Shown: one piece after another, positions 51,402 to 60,375 of the stretch
How the letters are laid out: every line of letters starts with the position of its first letter
Position numbering within the stretch: the first letter of the stretch is position 1
From: JBAMOY01 sp037071015
GTDB taxonomy: Bacteria; Bacillota_I; Bacilli_A; RF39; UBA660
Length of the DNA stretch: 64,000 bases
Direction: 5' to 3'
Assembly: GCA_037071015.1 (NCBI GenBank)
Contig: JBAMOY010000001.1
Location: 310,001 to 374,000, forward strand
Notes under the pieces: model-generated
Told to the model about the DNA's origin: nothing
What the model saw: only the letters and a program-made list of their open reading frames with translations
Databases searched by the model: none
Made by a program: the position numbers and the translations under genes

Positions 51402-52036
51402 TGAACTTGTTGATATCTACATCGATATTATCAATTAAAAATAATATTGAAACCAATATACAAAAAATAAATCAAAGTACTACGGATTTTATTCATTTAG
51501 ATATTATGGATGGTAAATTTGTTTCTAATAAGACTTGGAATATTAATGAAATAAAATCGCTTTTAAACAATGCTACTAAACCATTAGATGTGCATTTAAT
51601 GGTCAGTGATGTTATTAATTATATTGATGATTTTAGTACATTAAAACCAGAATATATTACAGTTCACTTAGAAGCCTGTGAAGATGTGCAAGTGGTTATT
51701 GACTATATTCATCAAAAAGGTATTAAAGCTGGTGTTTCTATTAAACCAACAACTGATATTTCAACACTATATCCCTATTTAGCTAGCGTTGACTTAGTTC
51801 TAGTTATGAGTGTAGAACCAGGTCGTGGTGGTCAAAAGTTTTTAGATACTACATATGATAGATTATCGCTTCTTAATAGTTACCGCGATAATTATAATTT
51901 TTTAATCGAAGTTGATGGTGGCCTTAACGATAATATTATTTCTAAATTATCACAAGTGGATATTGCCGTTGTCGGTAGTTATATCACTGAATCTGATAAT
52001 TACCAACTACAAATTGATAAATTAAAAGGAAAATAA
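51401..52036 (+). CDS. rpe: Ribulose-phosphate 3-epimerase
   Basis: A TIM barrel, about 210 residues. HLDIMDGKFVSNKTW, PLDVHLMVSD, VHLEACED, VMSVEPGRGGQKF and EVDGGLNDN are Rpe hallmarks, with metal-binding His and Asp. It interconverts ribulose-5-P and xylulose-5-P. The start is uncertain: ATG 51401 overlaps the rsgA stop but is two bases from agagg; TTG 51407 has better spacing and would give a start more like the family (L-L-I-S-T-S-I-L-S). Confidence 0.93.
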   Translation: MNLLISTSILSIKNNIETNIQKINQSTTDFIHLDIMDGKFVSNKTWNINEIKSLLNNATKPLDVHLMVSDVINYIDDFSTLKPEYITVHLEACEDVQVVIDYIHQKGIKAGVSIKPTTDISTLYPYLASVDLVLVMSVEPGRGGQKFLDTTYDRLSLLNSYRDNYNFLIEVDGGLNDNIISKLSQVDIAVVGSYITESDNYQLQIDKLKGK

Positions 52037-52041
52037 TACTA

Positions 52042-52073
52042 TAAAGTGAAGAATTATCTTCACTTTATTTTTA
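52042..52073 (+). terminator. Terminator after rpe
   Basis: TAAAGTGAAG (52042-52051) pairs perfectly with CTTCACTTTA (52058-52067), followed by TTTTTA. Confidence 0.85.
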
Positions 52074-52126
52074 TATTCTAGTTATTATGTAATAAAAATA
52101 TGATATAATTGATAGTAGGTGATAGT

Positions 52127-55100
52127 ATGAAAAAGATAATGACAGTAGATGGTAACGAAGCTTGTGCTTATACTTCTTATATGTTTACAGAAGTAGCTGG
52201 TATTTACCCGATAACACCTTCAAGTCCAATGGCTGAACATATTGATGAATGGAGTAGTAATAAACGTTTAAATTTATTTAATGACTGTGCTAAAGTTGTC
52301 GAAATGCAAAGTGAAGCTGGGGCTGCCGGCTTAGTGCATGGTAGTTTGCAATCAGGTCTTTTAACTAGTACTTATACTGCTAGTCAGGGCTTATTATTAA
52401 TGATTCCTAATATGTATAAAATTGCCGGAGAAATGTTACCCTGCACAATGCATGTAGCAGCTAGAAGCTTATCGACTCACGCACTTAGTATTTTAGGTGA
52501 TCATCAAGATATTTATGCTGCCCGTATGACAGGCTTTGCTATGCTTGCATCTTCATCTGTTCAGGATGCTGCTTTAATGGCAGGGGTTGCTCATTTATCG
52601 GCTATTAAATCTAGTATACCGTTTATGCATTTTTTTGATGGCTTTCGTACGAGTCATGAAATAAATAAAATCACGGTTTTAGAACAAGAAGATTATAAAG
52701 ATTTAATTGATTATGAAGCATTGGGTAAATTTCGTCAACGTAGTTTAGGTTACAAGAATAATGTTACTATTGGAACTGCTCAAAATGATGATATTTATTT
52801 TCAAGCTACAGAAGTTAGAAATAAATTTTATAATCAAGTTCCGACTATTGTCGATGACTATATGAAAGAAATTAATAAATTAGTAGGCACGAATTATCGA
52901 CCTTTTAACTATTATGGCTCTAATCAAGCTACTAAAGTTATCGTGGCAATGGGATCTGTCTGTCAGACCATTAAAGAAGTTATTGATAATGAAAATGCTG
53001 ATTTAGGATTAGTTGAAGTTCATTTATATCGTCCTTTTTCTGTTAAGCATTTGAAAGAAGTGTTACCTAAATCTGTTACAGATATAGCCGTATTAGACCG
53101 AACTAAAGAATTTGGTAGTGTTGGTGAACCTCTTTATCTGGATGTCCAAACAGCTCTTAAGGATTTAAACATTAATATTGTTGGTGGTCGTTATGGACTA
53201 TCAAGTAAAAATACTTCACCCTCTCAAATAAAAGCTGTATTTGATATGTTAGATAATCCTCAAAATAATTTTACAATTGGTATTAATGATGATGTGACTC
53301 ATCTAAGTTTACCACTTGATACTAATTATAAAATAAAAAATAGCGAAGAATTTTTATTTTACGGGTATGGCTCTGACGGTATGATTAGTGCTGCTAAATC
53401 TATTATGAAAATTATTGGTGATAATACAGTTAAATATGTTCAAGGCTATTTCCAATATGATTCTAAAAAATCTGGGGGCGTAACTGTTAGTCACTTACGT
53501 TTTAGTGATCAGGTGATTCGCTCGACATATTATGTAGAAAACCCTAAAATGGTTGTTGTAACTAAAGATAATTATTTAAATGAGTTTAATATTATTAAAA
53601 CAATCGAGGATAATGGTACCTTAATTATTAATACAACTTTAAATGATATTGATTTCAAAAAATATTTAAGTAATGAAAATAAATATTATATCAATAAGAA
53701 GAATTTATCTGTTTATATTATCAATGCTTATGAATTGGCTCGCAAAGTTGGATTGAAAAATAAAATTAGTATGATTATGGAAAGTGTCATCTTACGTCTT
53801 TCTAGTGTTATCAACTATGATGTAGCGATTGGAAAACTAAATGATTATATTAAAAATAAATTTATTAAAAAGGGAGATGACGTTGTAAGTGCTAATCTAC
53901 AAGCGATTAGTGAAGCCGATAATTATCTTAAAAAGATTACTTTTGAAGAAGTGGATTTAGTTGATATCGATAACCAGCCTGAAAATATTTTAGAAATTAT
54001 TGAAAAGAGAAAAGGTAATGAATTGCCAGTTAGTGCCTTTATACCCTTTGCTAGTGGTTCATTTGTTAAACAAGATATCAATACTAAAAAAGAGATTAGT
54101 GATATCGTACCTAAATGGATATCTGAAAATTGTATACAATGTAATCAATGTTCATTAGTGTGTCCTCATGCAGTAATCCGTCCTTTTTTATTAACAGAAG
54201 AAGAATATCAAAAAGCTCCTACCTATGTCCAAGTAGAGTGTATTAAACCAATTGAAAAGAATTTAGAAAATTATTACTATATTTTAGGTGTATCTATTAA
54301 GCATTGTACAGGATGTGGTTTGTGTGTTAAAGTATGTCCTGGCAAAAAAAATAATAAAGCCTTGATCTTTAATAAAACCATTGAGGAGTATCGTGATCAT
54401 AAACAGCAAATAGCTGATTATTTGTTTGCGAATATCAGTGATAAAGGTTTAATAAATAGTAATACGATTAAGGGTTGTCAGTTCCATAGCCCGGAATTTG
54501 CTTTCCATGGAGCCTGTGCTGGTTGTGGAGAAACTTCTTATATCAAGCTATTGACACAATTGGTTGGTAAAAAGTTAGTAATTGCCAATGCAACTGGATG
54601 CTCATCAATCTATGGTGCTAGTATACCTAATTTGCCTTACAGTATTCCGTGGGCCAGTTCGTTATTTGAAGATAATGCTGAATATGGTTATGGTATGGTT
54701 GTAGGTAATAGTGTCATTAAGAAACGGTTAGTAAGCTTCATCCAAGAAATAGATCAAAGTAATGATAATTATGATTTGTTACAAAAGTGGCTTAATAATA
54801 CCGAAGATTTTGATATAACTTTAGATGTTTATAATAATTTAAATTATGATACACTACCAGAAAGGATTGTATCATTAAAAGATTATTTAATTGCTAAAGA
54901 AGTCTGGGCTATTGGTGGTGATGGCTGGGCTTATGATATTGGCTTTAGCGGTATTGATCATATTTTATCTTCAAATGACGATATTAATATCCTTGTTTTA
55001 GATAGTCAAGTTTACTCTAATACAGGTGGTCAATCATCGAAAGCTAGTCCCAAAGGTGCTATAGCATCATTTGCTACAAGTGGTAAAAAGAACAGTAAAA

Positions 55101-55534
55101 AAGATTTAGCGCGTATTGCTCTGGCATATCCTAATGCCTATGTTGCTCAAGTTAGTTTGGGTGCTAATCCAATGCAAGTCATTAGGGCTTTCAACGAAGC
55201 CCGTAATCATAAAGGCCCTTCAATAATTATTGCTTATACGCCTTGTATTTCACATGGTATTAAGGGTGGTATGGAAAATAGTTTTGAACAACAAAAATTA
55301 GCAACTCTTTGCGGATATTTTCCAACTTTCCGTTATAATTCTGAAAATGGTAAATTTACTTTAGATAGTAAAAATGTTGATTTTGATAAGTATAATGATT
55401 TTTTAAATACTGAAACACGCTATATTAATTTAAGGAAAGTTAATCCAGAAGAAGCCGATAATTTATTAAATCAAAATAAAGAAGAGGCGATAAGGCGATA
55501 CCAATATTATATTAAATTAGAAAAAGAGAATTAG
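52127..55534 (+). CDS. nifJ: Pyruvate:ferredoxin (flavodoxin) oxidoreductase
   Basis: 1135 residues, the single-chain PFOR. N-terminal pyruvate-binding domain (YPITPSSPMAEHIDEW), a two-cluster ferredoxin domain (CIQCNQCSLVCPHA and CTGCGLCVKVCPGKK), and the TPP domain (CAGCGETSYIKLLTQL, GDGWAYDIGFSGIDH, LDSQVYSNTGGQSSKASP). It oxidises pyruvate to acetyl-CoA with reduced ferredoxin, an anaerobic enzyme. Length about normal (~1170). Start ATG 52127 (taggtgata upstream). A terminator follows. Confidence 0.97.
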   Translation: MKKIMTVDGNEACAYTSYMFTEVAGIYPITPSSPMAEHIDEWSSNKRLNLFNDCAKVVEMQSEAGAAGLVHGSLQSGLLTSTYTASQGLLLMIPNMYKIAGEMLPCTMHVAARSLSTHALSILGDHQDIYAARMTGFAMLASSSVQDAALMAGVAHLSAIKSSIPFMHFFDGFRTSHEINKITVLEQEDYKDLIDYEALGKFRQRSLGYKNNVTIGTAQNDDIYFQATEVRNKFYNQVPTIVDDYMKEINKLVGTNYRPFNYYGSNQATKVIVAMGSVCQTIKEVIDNENADLGLVEVHLYRPFSVKHLKEVLPKSVTDIAVLDRTKEFGSVGEPLYLDVQTALKDLNINIVGGRYGLSSKNTSPSQIKAVFDMLDNPQNNFTIGINDDVTHLSLPLDTNYKIKNSEEFLFYGYGSDGMISAAKSIMKIIGDNTVKYVQGYFQYDSKKSGGVTVSHLRFSDQVIRSTYYVENPKMVVVTKDNYLNEFNIIKTIEDNGTLIINTTLNDIDFKKYLSNENKYYINKKNLSVYIINAYELARKVGLKNKISMIMESVILRLSSVINYDVAIGKLNDYIKNKFIKKGDDVVSANLQAISEADNYLKKITFEEVDLVDIDNQPENILEIIEKRKGNELPVSAFIPFASGSFVKQDINTKKEISDIVPKWISENCIQCNQCSLVCPHAVIRPFLLTEEEYQKAPTYVQVECIKPIEKNLENYYYILGVSIKHCTGCGLCVKVCPGKKNNKALIFNKTIEEYRDHKQQIADYLFANISDKGLINSNTIKGCQFHSPEFAFHGACAGCGETSYIKLLTQLVGKKLVIANATGCSSIYGASIPNLPYSIPWASSLFEDNAEYGYGMVVGNSVIKKRLVSFIQEIDQSNDNYDLLQKWLNNTEDFDITLDVYNNLNYDTLPERIVSLKDYLIAKEVWAIGGDGWAYDIGFSGIDHILSSNDDINILVLDSQVYSNTGGQSSKASPKGAIASFATSGKKNSKKDLARIALAYPNAYVAQVSLGANPMQVIRAFNEARNHKGPSIIIAYTPCISHGIKGGMENSFEQQKLATLCGYFPTFRYNSENGKFTLDSKNVDFDKYNDFLNTETRYINLRKVNPEEADNLLNQNKEEAIRRYQYYIKLEKEN

Positions 55535-55547
55535 ATTCTCTTTTTTG
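55523..55547 (+). terminator. Terminator of nifJ
   Basis: AAAGAGAAT (55523-55531) pairs perfectly with ATTCTCTTT (55535-55543) around TAG, followed by TTT. Confidence 0.8.
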
Positions 55548-55552
55548 AATAC

Positions 55553-55650
55553 AAAAAAGAACAGTCCCCCTGAGAACTGTTCCATAAAAGAATAAAAAGG
55601 GGTTGGCTAGTGTGATACTAGCGCCAATTCGGCATTACCGAACTGGTGCT
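55553..55650 (-). ncRNA. Predicted small RNA A (minus strand)
   Basis: On the minus strand: a promoter (-35 TTGACA at 55683-55678, 17-base spacer, -10 TAGTAT at 55660-55655), a predicted start near 55650, hairpin 1 (GCACCAGTTCGG with CCGAATTGGCGC around TAATG, one mismatch), hairpin 2 (GCTAGT with ACTAGC around ATCAC), a C-rich linker (CAACCCCTTTTTATTC...), and a terminator (GAACAGTT with AACTGTTC, then T6, 55582-55553). No ORF lies within. The start coincides with the first base of hairpin 1. It is unlike 6S, SRP or tmRNA by eye. Same architecture as small RNA B at 57817. Confidence 0.75.
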
Positions 55651-55654
55651 TTAT

Positions 55655-55683
55655 ATACTAACTTTAAATTGACTTTTTGTCAA
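55655..55683 (-). promoter_or_regulatory. Promoter of small RNA A
   Basis: TTGACA (minus, 55683-55678), 17 bases, TAGTAT (minus, 55660-55655). The -35 lies in AAGGGGTTG..., which is mirrored by CAACCCCTT within the RNA linker (55600-55606 plus strand GGGGTTG). Confidence 0.7.
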
Positions 55684-55766
55684 CCCCTTTTGTTAAAAAA
55701 AGTGAAATTTAATTGACTTACAAACTTATGTTCGATATAATTTTGTTAGAAGAGGATGATTAAAGC

Positions 55767-57764
55767 ATGATAGAAGAATTAAGTATGATTAAAGGAATTG
55801 GACCTAAAACGATTAAATGTCTAAATAAATTGAATATCAATAGTATCAATAATTTGATTAATTATTATCCATATCGTTATGAATTATTAAAAAGAACAAA
55901 TTTAAATAAAGTAGATGATCCTAATCATGTGGTTATCGATGGCGTTATTGAAAGTCAACCTCAGTTATATTTTTTTAAACATAAAATTAATCGAATGACT
56001 TTTCGCCTTAATGTTCAAAATAAGATTCTTAATATAGTGATTTTTAATCGGGCTTTTTTGAAAAACAAGTTGTTGATCGGAACTAATGTTATTGTAATCG
56101 GTAAATATGATGAACAGAAAAATGTTTTGACGGCTACTGATCTTAAATTTGGATTATTAAATAAAGAAATTACTATTGAACCAATCTATCATTTAACGAC
56201 TGGTTTGAGTCAAAAACAAATTAGTAACTTTATTGTTGATGCTCTTCAACAAGTAGATAATATAGTTGACTTGATTCCGACATTCTATTCTAAAAAATAT
56301 CATTTTATGGATAAATTAAATAGTCTTAAAATTATTCATCAGCCACCTACTGATTTTAATACTTTTTCTCAAGCTAAATTACGTTTAGTTTATGAGGAGC
56401 TATTCGTTTACATGTTAAAAATGAATTATCTAAAAATAAATAATGCTTCTAAAAGAGGAATTAAAAGAGAAGTCCCCTTTAATAAGGTGCAAGAGTTAAT
56501 CTCCTCATTACCCTATACTTTAACTACGGATCAACTTATTGGTGTTAAAGAGATATATGAAGATTTAAATAGTGAATATGTTATGAATCGGCTTATTCAG
56601 GGTGATGTTGGTAGTGGAAAGACTATTTTATCTTTTATCGCATTATATATTAATTACTTAAGTGATCATCAGGGAAGTTTAATGGCACCAACCGAAATTT
56701 TAGCTCGACAGCATTATGATAATATTGTTCAATTATTTAGTCATTTAGATATTAAGATAGCTCTTTTACTTGGTAATACTACTAAACAAGATAAAAAGGA
56801 AATTTATGAGCAACTGCAAAATGGTGAAATTGATATTATTATTGGTACCCATGCTTTATTGAACGAAGCCTTAACATATAAAAAATTAGGTTTAGTGATT
56901 ACTGATGAACAACACCGCTTTGGAGTAAATCAACGAAACATCTTAATTAATAAAGGATTAAATCCTGATATATTATCTATGAGTGCGACACCTATACCTA
57001 GAACCTATGCGATCACTTTATATGGTGACATGAAGGTTACTAATATTAAGACTAAACCTCAAGGAAGACGTGATGTTATTACGATATTGAAGAGTGATAA
57101 CGAAATAAAAGATATTCTAACGATGATGTATAAGGAATTAAAGGAAGGACACCAGATATATGTTATCGCACCCATGATTGAAGAAGATGAATCATTACAA
57201 AGTGTTAATTCTTTAGAGCAAAATATGAATAAAGCTTTTGGAAAATTATATAATATTGGTATTCTTCATGGTAAAATGACCAATAAGGAAAAAGAACATA
57301 TGATGGAAGATTATAGCAAAAATAATGTTCAAATCTTAATTAGTACAACTGTTGTTGAAGTTGGCGTTGATGTTGCCAATGCGACTATGATAGTTATATT
57401 TGATAGTTATAAATTCGGTTTATCAACGCTTCATCAATTACGTGGTAGAGTAGGACGAAACAGCCTAACTTCGTATTGCATTTTAGTCAGTTCCAAAGAG
57501 ACTGAACGTTTAGATATTTTAACGAAAACTAATGATGGTTTTCTGATTAGTGAAGAGGATTTCAAAATGCGTGGTAGTGGTGATTTATTTGGCTTGAAAC
57601 AAAGTGGCGAGGTTCAATTTAAGTTAGCCGATCTTCACCGGGACTTTAAAATTTTAAAGCAAGCTAGCATAGATAGTGAGAATTTATTGAAAAATAAGGA
57701 TCTTGCTCAGGACAATCAAAATATTATTAACCGGATATTAGGTAACATTAATATCTTAAATTAA
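55767..57764 (+). CDS. recG: ATP-dependent DNA helicase RecG
   Basis: 665 residues: N-terminal wedge with an OB fold, then helicase motifs GDVGSGKTI (Walker A), MAPTEILARQHY, TDEQHRFG (DEQH box), SMSATPIPRT, and the C-terminal GRVGRNSLTSYCIL and MRGSGDLFGLKQSG (TRG region). Remodels stalled forks. It is bracketed by two small RNA genes, one on each strand, and has its own promoter region at 55700-55760. Confidence 0.96.
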   Translation: MIEELSMIKGIGPKTIKCLNKLNINSINNLINYYPYRYELLKRTNLNKVDDPNHVVIDGVIESQPQLYFFKHKINRMTFRLNVQNKILNIVIFNRAFLKNKLLIGTNVIVIGKYDEQKNVLTATDLKFGLLNKEITIEPIYHLTTGLSQKQISNFIVDALQQVDNIVDLIPTFYSKKYHFMDKLNSLKIIHQPPTDFNTFSQAKLRLVYEELFVYMLKMNYLKINNASKRGIKREVPFNKVQELISSLPYTLTTDQLIGVKEIYEDLNSEYVMNRLIQGDVGSGKTILSFIALYINYLSDHQGSLMAPTEILARQHYDNIVQLFSHLDIKIALLLGNTTKQDKKEIYEQLQNGEIDIIIGTHALLNEALTYKKLGLVITDEQHRFGVNQRNILINKGLNPDILSMSATPIPRTYAITLYGDMKVTNIKTKPQGRRDVITILKSDNEIKDILTMMYKELKEGHQIYVIAPMIEEDESLQSVNSLEQNMNKAFGKLYNIGILHGKMTNKEKEHMMEDYSKNNVQILISTTVVEVGVDVANATMIVIFDSYKFGLSTLHQLRGRVGRNSLTSYCILVSSKETERLDILTKTNDGFLISEEDFKMRGSGDLFGLKQSGEVQFKLADLHRDFKILKQASIDSENLLKNKDLAQDNQNIINRILGNINILN

Positions 57765-57781
57765 CTTTGAGACATATTCTA

Positions 57782-57810
57782 TTGACTTTTAATAATTTAA
57801 TCTTTATAAT
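57782..57810 (+). promoter_or_regulatory. Promoter of small RNA B
   Basis: -35 TTGACT (57782-57787), 17-base spacer, -10 TATAAT (57805-57810). A second TATAAT at 57811-57816 is too far from the -35. Confidence 0.75.
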
Positions 57811-57816
57811 TATAAT

Positions 57817-57912
57817 AGCGTGAAATCGTTCACGCTTACGCTCTTATTGGTAATTTATAAGAGCGTCAACCAAAACCCCCTGAAGAGTCAGCGAAAGCTG
57901 GCTCATTTTTGT
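57817..57912 (+). ncRNA. Predicted small RNA B, integration target
   Basis: A start near 57817 coincides with hairpin 1 (AGCGTGAA with TTCACGCT, loop ATCG, 57817-57836). Hairpin 2 is ACGCTCTTAT with ATAAGAGCGT (57838-57866). A C-rich linker TCAACCAAAACCCCCTGAA (57866-57884) follows, then a terminator hairpin GAGTCAGC-GAAA-GCTGGCTC (57885-57904, one G-U pair) with ATTTTTG. No ORF lies within. Its last 30 bases are repeated exactly at 61839-61868, which marks the end of an integrated element. The rest of the gap to 58147 holds a 14-base complement of the linker at 58041-58054. Confidence 0.8.
57883..57912 (+). repeat. attL-like 30-bp direct repeat
   Basis: Exact copy of 61839-61868; it covers the small RNA B terminator (GAGTCAGC stem, T-run). 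Sequence flanking each copy differs at the first base outside the repeat. Confidence 0.8.
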
Positions 57913-58040
57913 CGGCCCTGGATTTATAAGGAATTATCAAAAATACAAGTGAAAAATTAGACGATTTTCAGGCGAAAGAAAGTCGTTTTTAATAATTTAA
58001 ATTAGAAAAAGCTAAATAAATAAAGGAAAAAGAATAATTT

Positions 58041-58054
58041 GGGGTTTTGGTTGA
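58041..58054 (+). promoter_or_regulatory. 14-base complement of the small RNA B linker
   Basis: GGGGTTTTGGTTGA is the exact reverse complement of 57866-57879 (TCAACCAAAACCCC) in small RNA B. It lies 94 bases before the integrase start. It may be an sRNA target site, a long-range stem, or an integrase arm site. Confidence 0.5.
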
Positions 58055-58147
58055 AAAGAGTAAATATATCTAATTAACGGCATTTAGTATATGCTGTTTT
58101 TTATTATAAAAATTTAAAGTAAAATATAAACTCCGAAAGGAGGAAAT

Positions 58148-59245
58148 ATGAGTGTACACAAAAGAAAGGATGTGACTAAATATGGTAAGTCATGGGTATT
58201 TCAAATTAGTTATACCACTTATGATGGTAAAAAAATATATACATCAAAAAAATATAAAACTAGAAAGGAAGCGAAAGAAAATGAAGATATTTTTAAAATG
58301 GAGAAAAAGAAATTACAAGGGAGGAAGATTATGAAATTTAAAGAATTAGTAACATTATTTTACGATTATCAACAGAATAAAGTGAAAAATACTACTTTAT
58401 ATACATATATTCAGAGAAGAAAATATTTTACAATGCTTGATGATGTTAAATTACATGAATTAACAATAGAAGATTATAGAATATGGAGAAATAATTTAGA
58501 AGAAACTAAACTAAATACAAGATACAAAAATGATATTTTAAAGCTTTTTAAGGAACTATTAATATTTGCTGAAAAATGGTATGGATATGATTTTAGAAAT
58601 TTATTATATAAATTTGATAAATTTAGAGAACCTAATGCTATTGTTGTTGGAAGTATTAATTATTATACTTTTGAAGAATTTAAGAAATTTATTTCAGTAG
58701 AAAAGGATTTGAAATATAAAGTGGCATTTGAAATATTATATTTTTGTGGATTAAGAAGAGGAGAATTATTAGCATTAACCTGGAAACACATTAATTTTGA
58801 AACTAAAGAATTAAGGGTCAAACAAAATCTTGTAGAAAATAGAATAGATGGTGGTTATTTAATAACTTCTCCTAAAACAAGAACTAGTATTAGAACTATA
58901 CCACTTACTAACATGTTAGTAACTCATTTAAAAGAATTAAAAGAAGAGAACAAAAAGAAACCAAATTTTAATGATAATTGGTTTGTAGTAGGAAATGAAA
59001 AATATCTACCAATAACTAATTTGATGAATAGAAAAAATACTAATTGTAAGTTAGCTGGTTTAAAACAAATAAGATTACATGATTTTAGACATAGCTGTGC
59101 ATCATTATTGATTAGTAAGAATTCTAATGTGACAGTAGTTGCAAAATATCTAGGTCATAGTAAAATAGAAGAAACATTAAATACTTATACCCACTTTTTT
59201 CAGTCAGATTTAGATAAAATTGTAGAAATACTAGATAAAATATAA
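58148..59245 (+). CDS. Tyrosine recombinase (phage-type integrase)
   Basis: 365 residues in three parts: an N-terminal AP2-like arm-binding domain (WVFQISYTTYDGKKIYTSKKYKTRKEA), a core-binding helical domain (about residues 62-160) and the catalytic domain with Arg in CGLRRGELLALTW, Lys in TSPKTRTSIRTIPL, HDFRHSCAS (H-x-x-R), GHSKIEE (His) and Tyr in TLNTYTHFF. All active-site residues are present. Directly next to the left 30-bp repeat. Strong ribosome binding site aaaggagg. Confidence 0.95.
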   Translation: MSVHKRKDVTKYGKSWVFQISYTTYDGKKIYTSKKYKTRKEAKENEDIFKMEKKKLQGRKIMKFKELVTLFYDYQQNKVKNTTLYTYIQRRKYFTMLDDVKLHELTIEDYRIWRNNLEETKLNTRYKNDILKLFKELLIFAEKWYGYDFRNLLYKFDKFREPNAIVVGSINYYTFEEFKKFISVEKDLKYKVAFEILYFCGLRRGELLALTWKHINFETKELRVKQNLVENRIDGGYLITSPKTRTSIRTIPLTNMLVTHLKELKEENKKKPNFNDNWFVVGNEKYLPITNLMNRKNTNCKLAGLKQIRLHDFRHSCASLLISKNSNVTVVAKYLGHSKIEETLNTYTHFFQSDLDKIVEILDKI

Positions 59246-59286
59246 CTACTGTATGTTATAATATTAAGTTAATAAGGAGGAGTTTT

Positions 59287-59637
59287 ATGTATAGTATAGT
59301 TTCTTTTATTAGTTTGATAGTTAGACAGTTTTTATTGCCTAATCCTTATCTAAATTATTTTTCAAATAAAAATATAGCTGAACTATTCAACATAATAGCA
59401 GGTGGAGCAATATTACATTTTCTTTCATTTTGTATAACCGGTATTTATTATAGTAAAGGCGATGCTCCAACATTAGGTAGTATTAGTTATTTGTTTTGGT
59501 ATATTATCAATACAGTAATTATTACTTTAGTTGGTTGTTTAATTAAAAATGTTTATTTATTAACAATATGTTTGGTAGCTATATATTTAATGATATTTAT
59601 AATAGTAGGTAAAGTTTCAAATAAATTTAAATTTTAA
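59287..59637 (+). CDS. Small membrane protein
   Basis: 116 residues, about three to four hydrophobic helices (IAGGAILHFLSFCITGIYY, ISYLFWYIINTVIITLVGCLI, VYLLTICLVAIYLMIFIIV). Unrecognised. Strong ribosome binding site aaggagg. First cargo gene of the element after the integrase. Confidence 0.7.
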   Translation: MYSIVSFISLIVRQFLLPNPYLNYFSNKNIAELFNIIAGGAILHFLSFCITGIYYSKGDAPTLGSISYLFWYIINTVIITLVGCLIKNVYLLTICLVAIYLMIFIIVGKVSNKFKF

Positions 59638-59703
59638 GTTATAAAGTAAATAAAGATAAATGAATATGATATAAATTATATTAAATAAAAGAGAGAATGG
59701 TTT

Positions 59704-60350
59704 ATGAAAAAATATAAGATAATAATAAATTTTAATAATACAAATTTAGATGGAATTATTGAGCAATTGAGAATATTTTTAGTGAAAGAACATGTTTTTG
59801 AATATGATGATGATACAAATATAAGAGATTTATTTGAATGGATTATGTACAAAATATGGGATGATTCTGCTGAATTGGATGATGAAAAATTAAGAGAACA
59901 TTTATCTGTTGTATTGGACGAACGTAATATCATGGTTCAATTAGATTATAATTTGAAAAAATTTATAAACACTCACAATATAAGAATACTTAAATTGAAT
60001 TATGTAATGTGTAGCTTTGGTGGTGCTGGAGTTTATATAAAGGTTCTAGGTTCAATAAGAATTAATCCTAATGAACAAAACCATAAATATATTCCACATG
60101 TCCATATTTATAAAAATAAAAGAATCGCTAACGACTCATGTATTAGAATAAATTTAGAAGACTTAACACAAATGACAGGTGATAAAAAAACGATTGATGA
60201 TTTATTTATAAAAAGCAACAAAGAATATTGTATGAAATTTTAAAAAAATACCACAAAGAATTTATAAACTATTATAATTCAATCCAACAAGGAGAATATC
60301 CACAACCAATTTATATTGATTACAACGGTAAAATTACACATTTTAAATAA
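59704..60350 (+). pseudogene. DUF4160-like gene with a C-terminal frameshift
   Basis: An ORF of 179 residues ends at 60243 (...SNKEYCMKF). One frame back, reading continues ILKKYHKEFINYYN, IQQGEYPQPIYIDYNG and KITHFK to 60350, giving the C-terminal helix expected from the paralogue at 60376 (LVKLNQEELLNYWNKVV). The break is at an AAATTTTAAAAAAA run. The conserved HKYIPHVHIYK is present. So the gene is frameshifted (mutation or assembly indel), though the shorter product could still be made. Confidence 0.7.
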
Positions 60351-60375
60351 AAATATATCAAACTGAGGTAGTATA

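Noticed and set aside
55553..55650. Small RNA A as SRP RNA, 6S RNA or a riboswitch
   Set aside because: No GGAAGCAG-type SRP tip, far too short for 6S, and its terminator ends at once with no gene downstream on that strand (nifJ is antisense).
60230..60250. Programmed frameshift in the DUF4160-like gene
   Set aside because: The -1 step at AAATTTTAAAA does not form a slippery heptamer in the reading phase and no stimulatory structure is evident.
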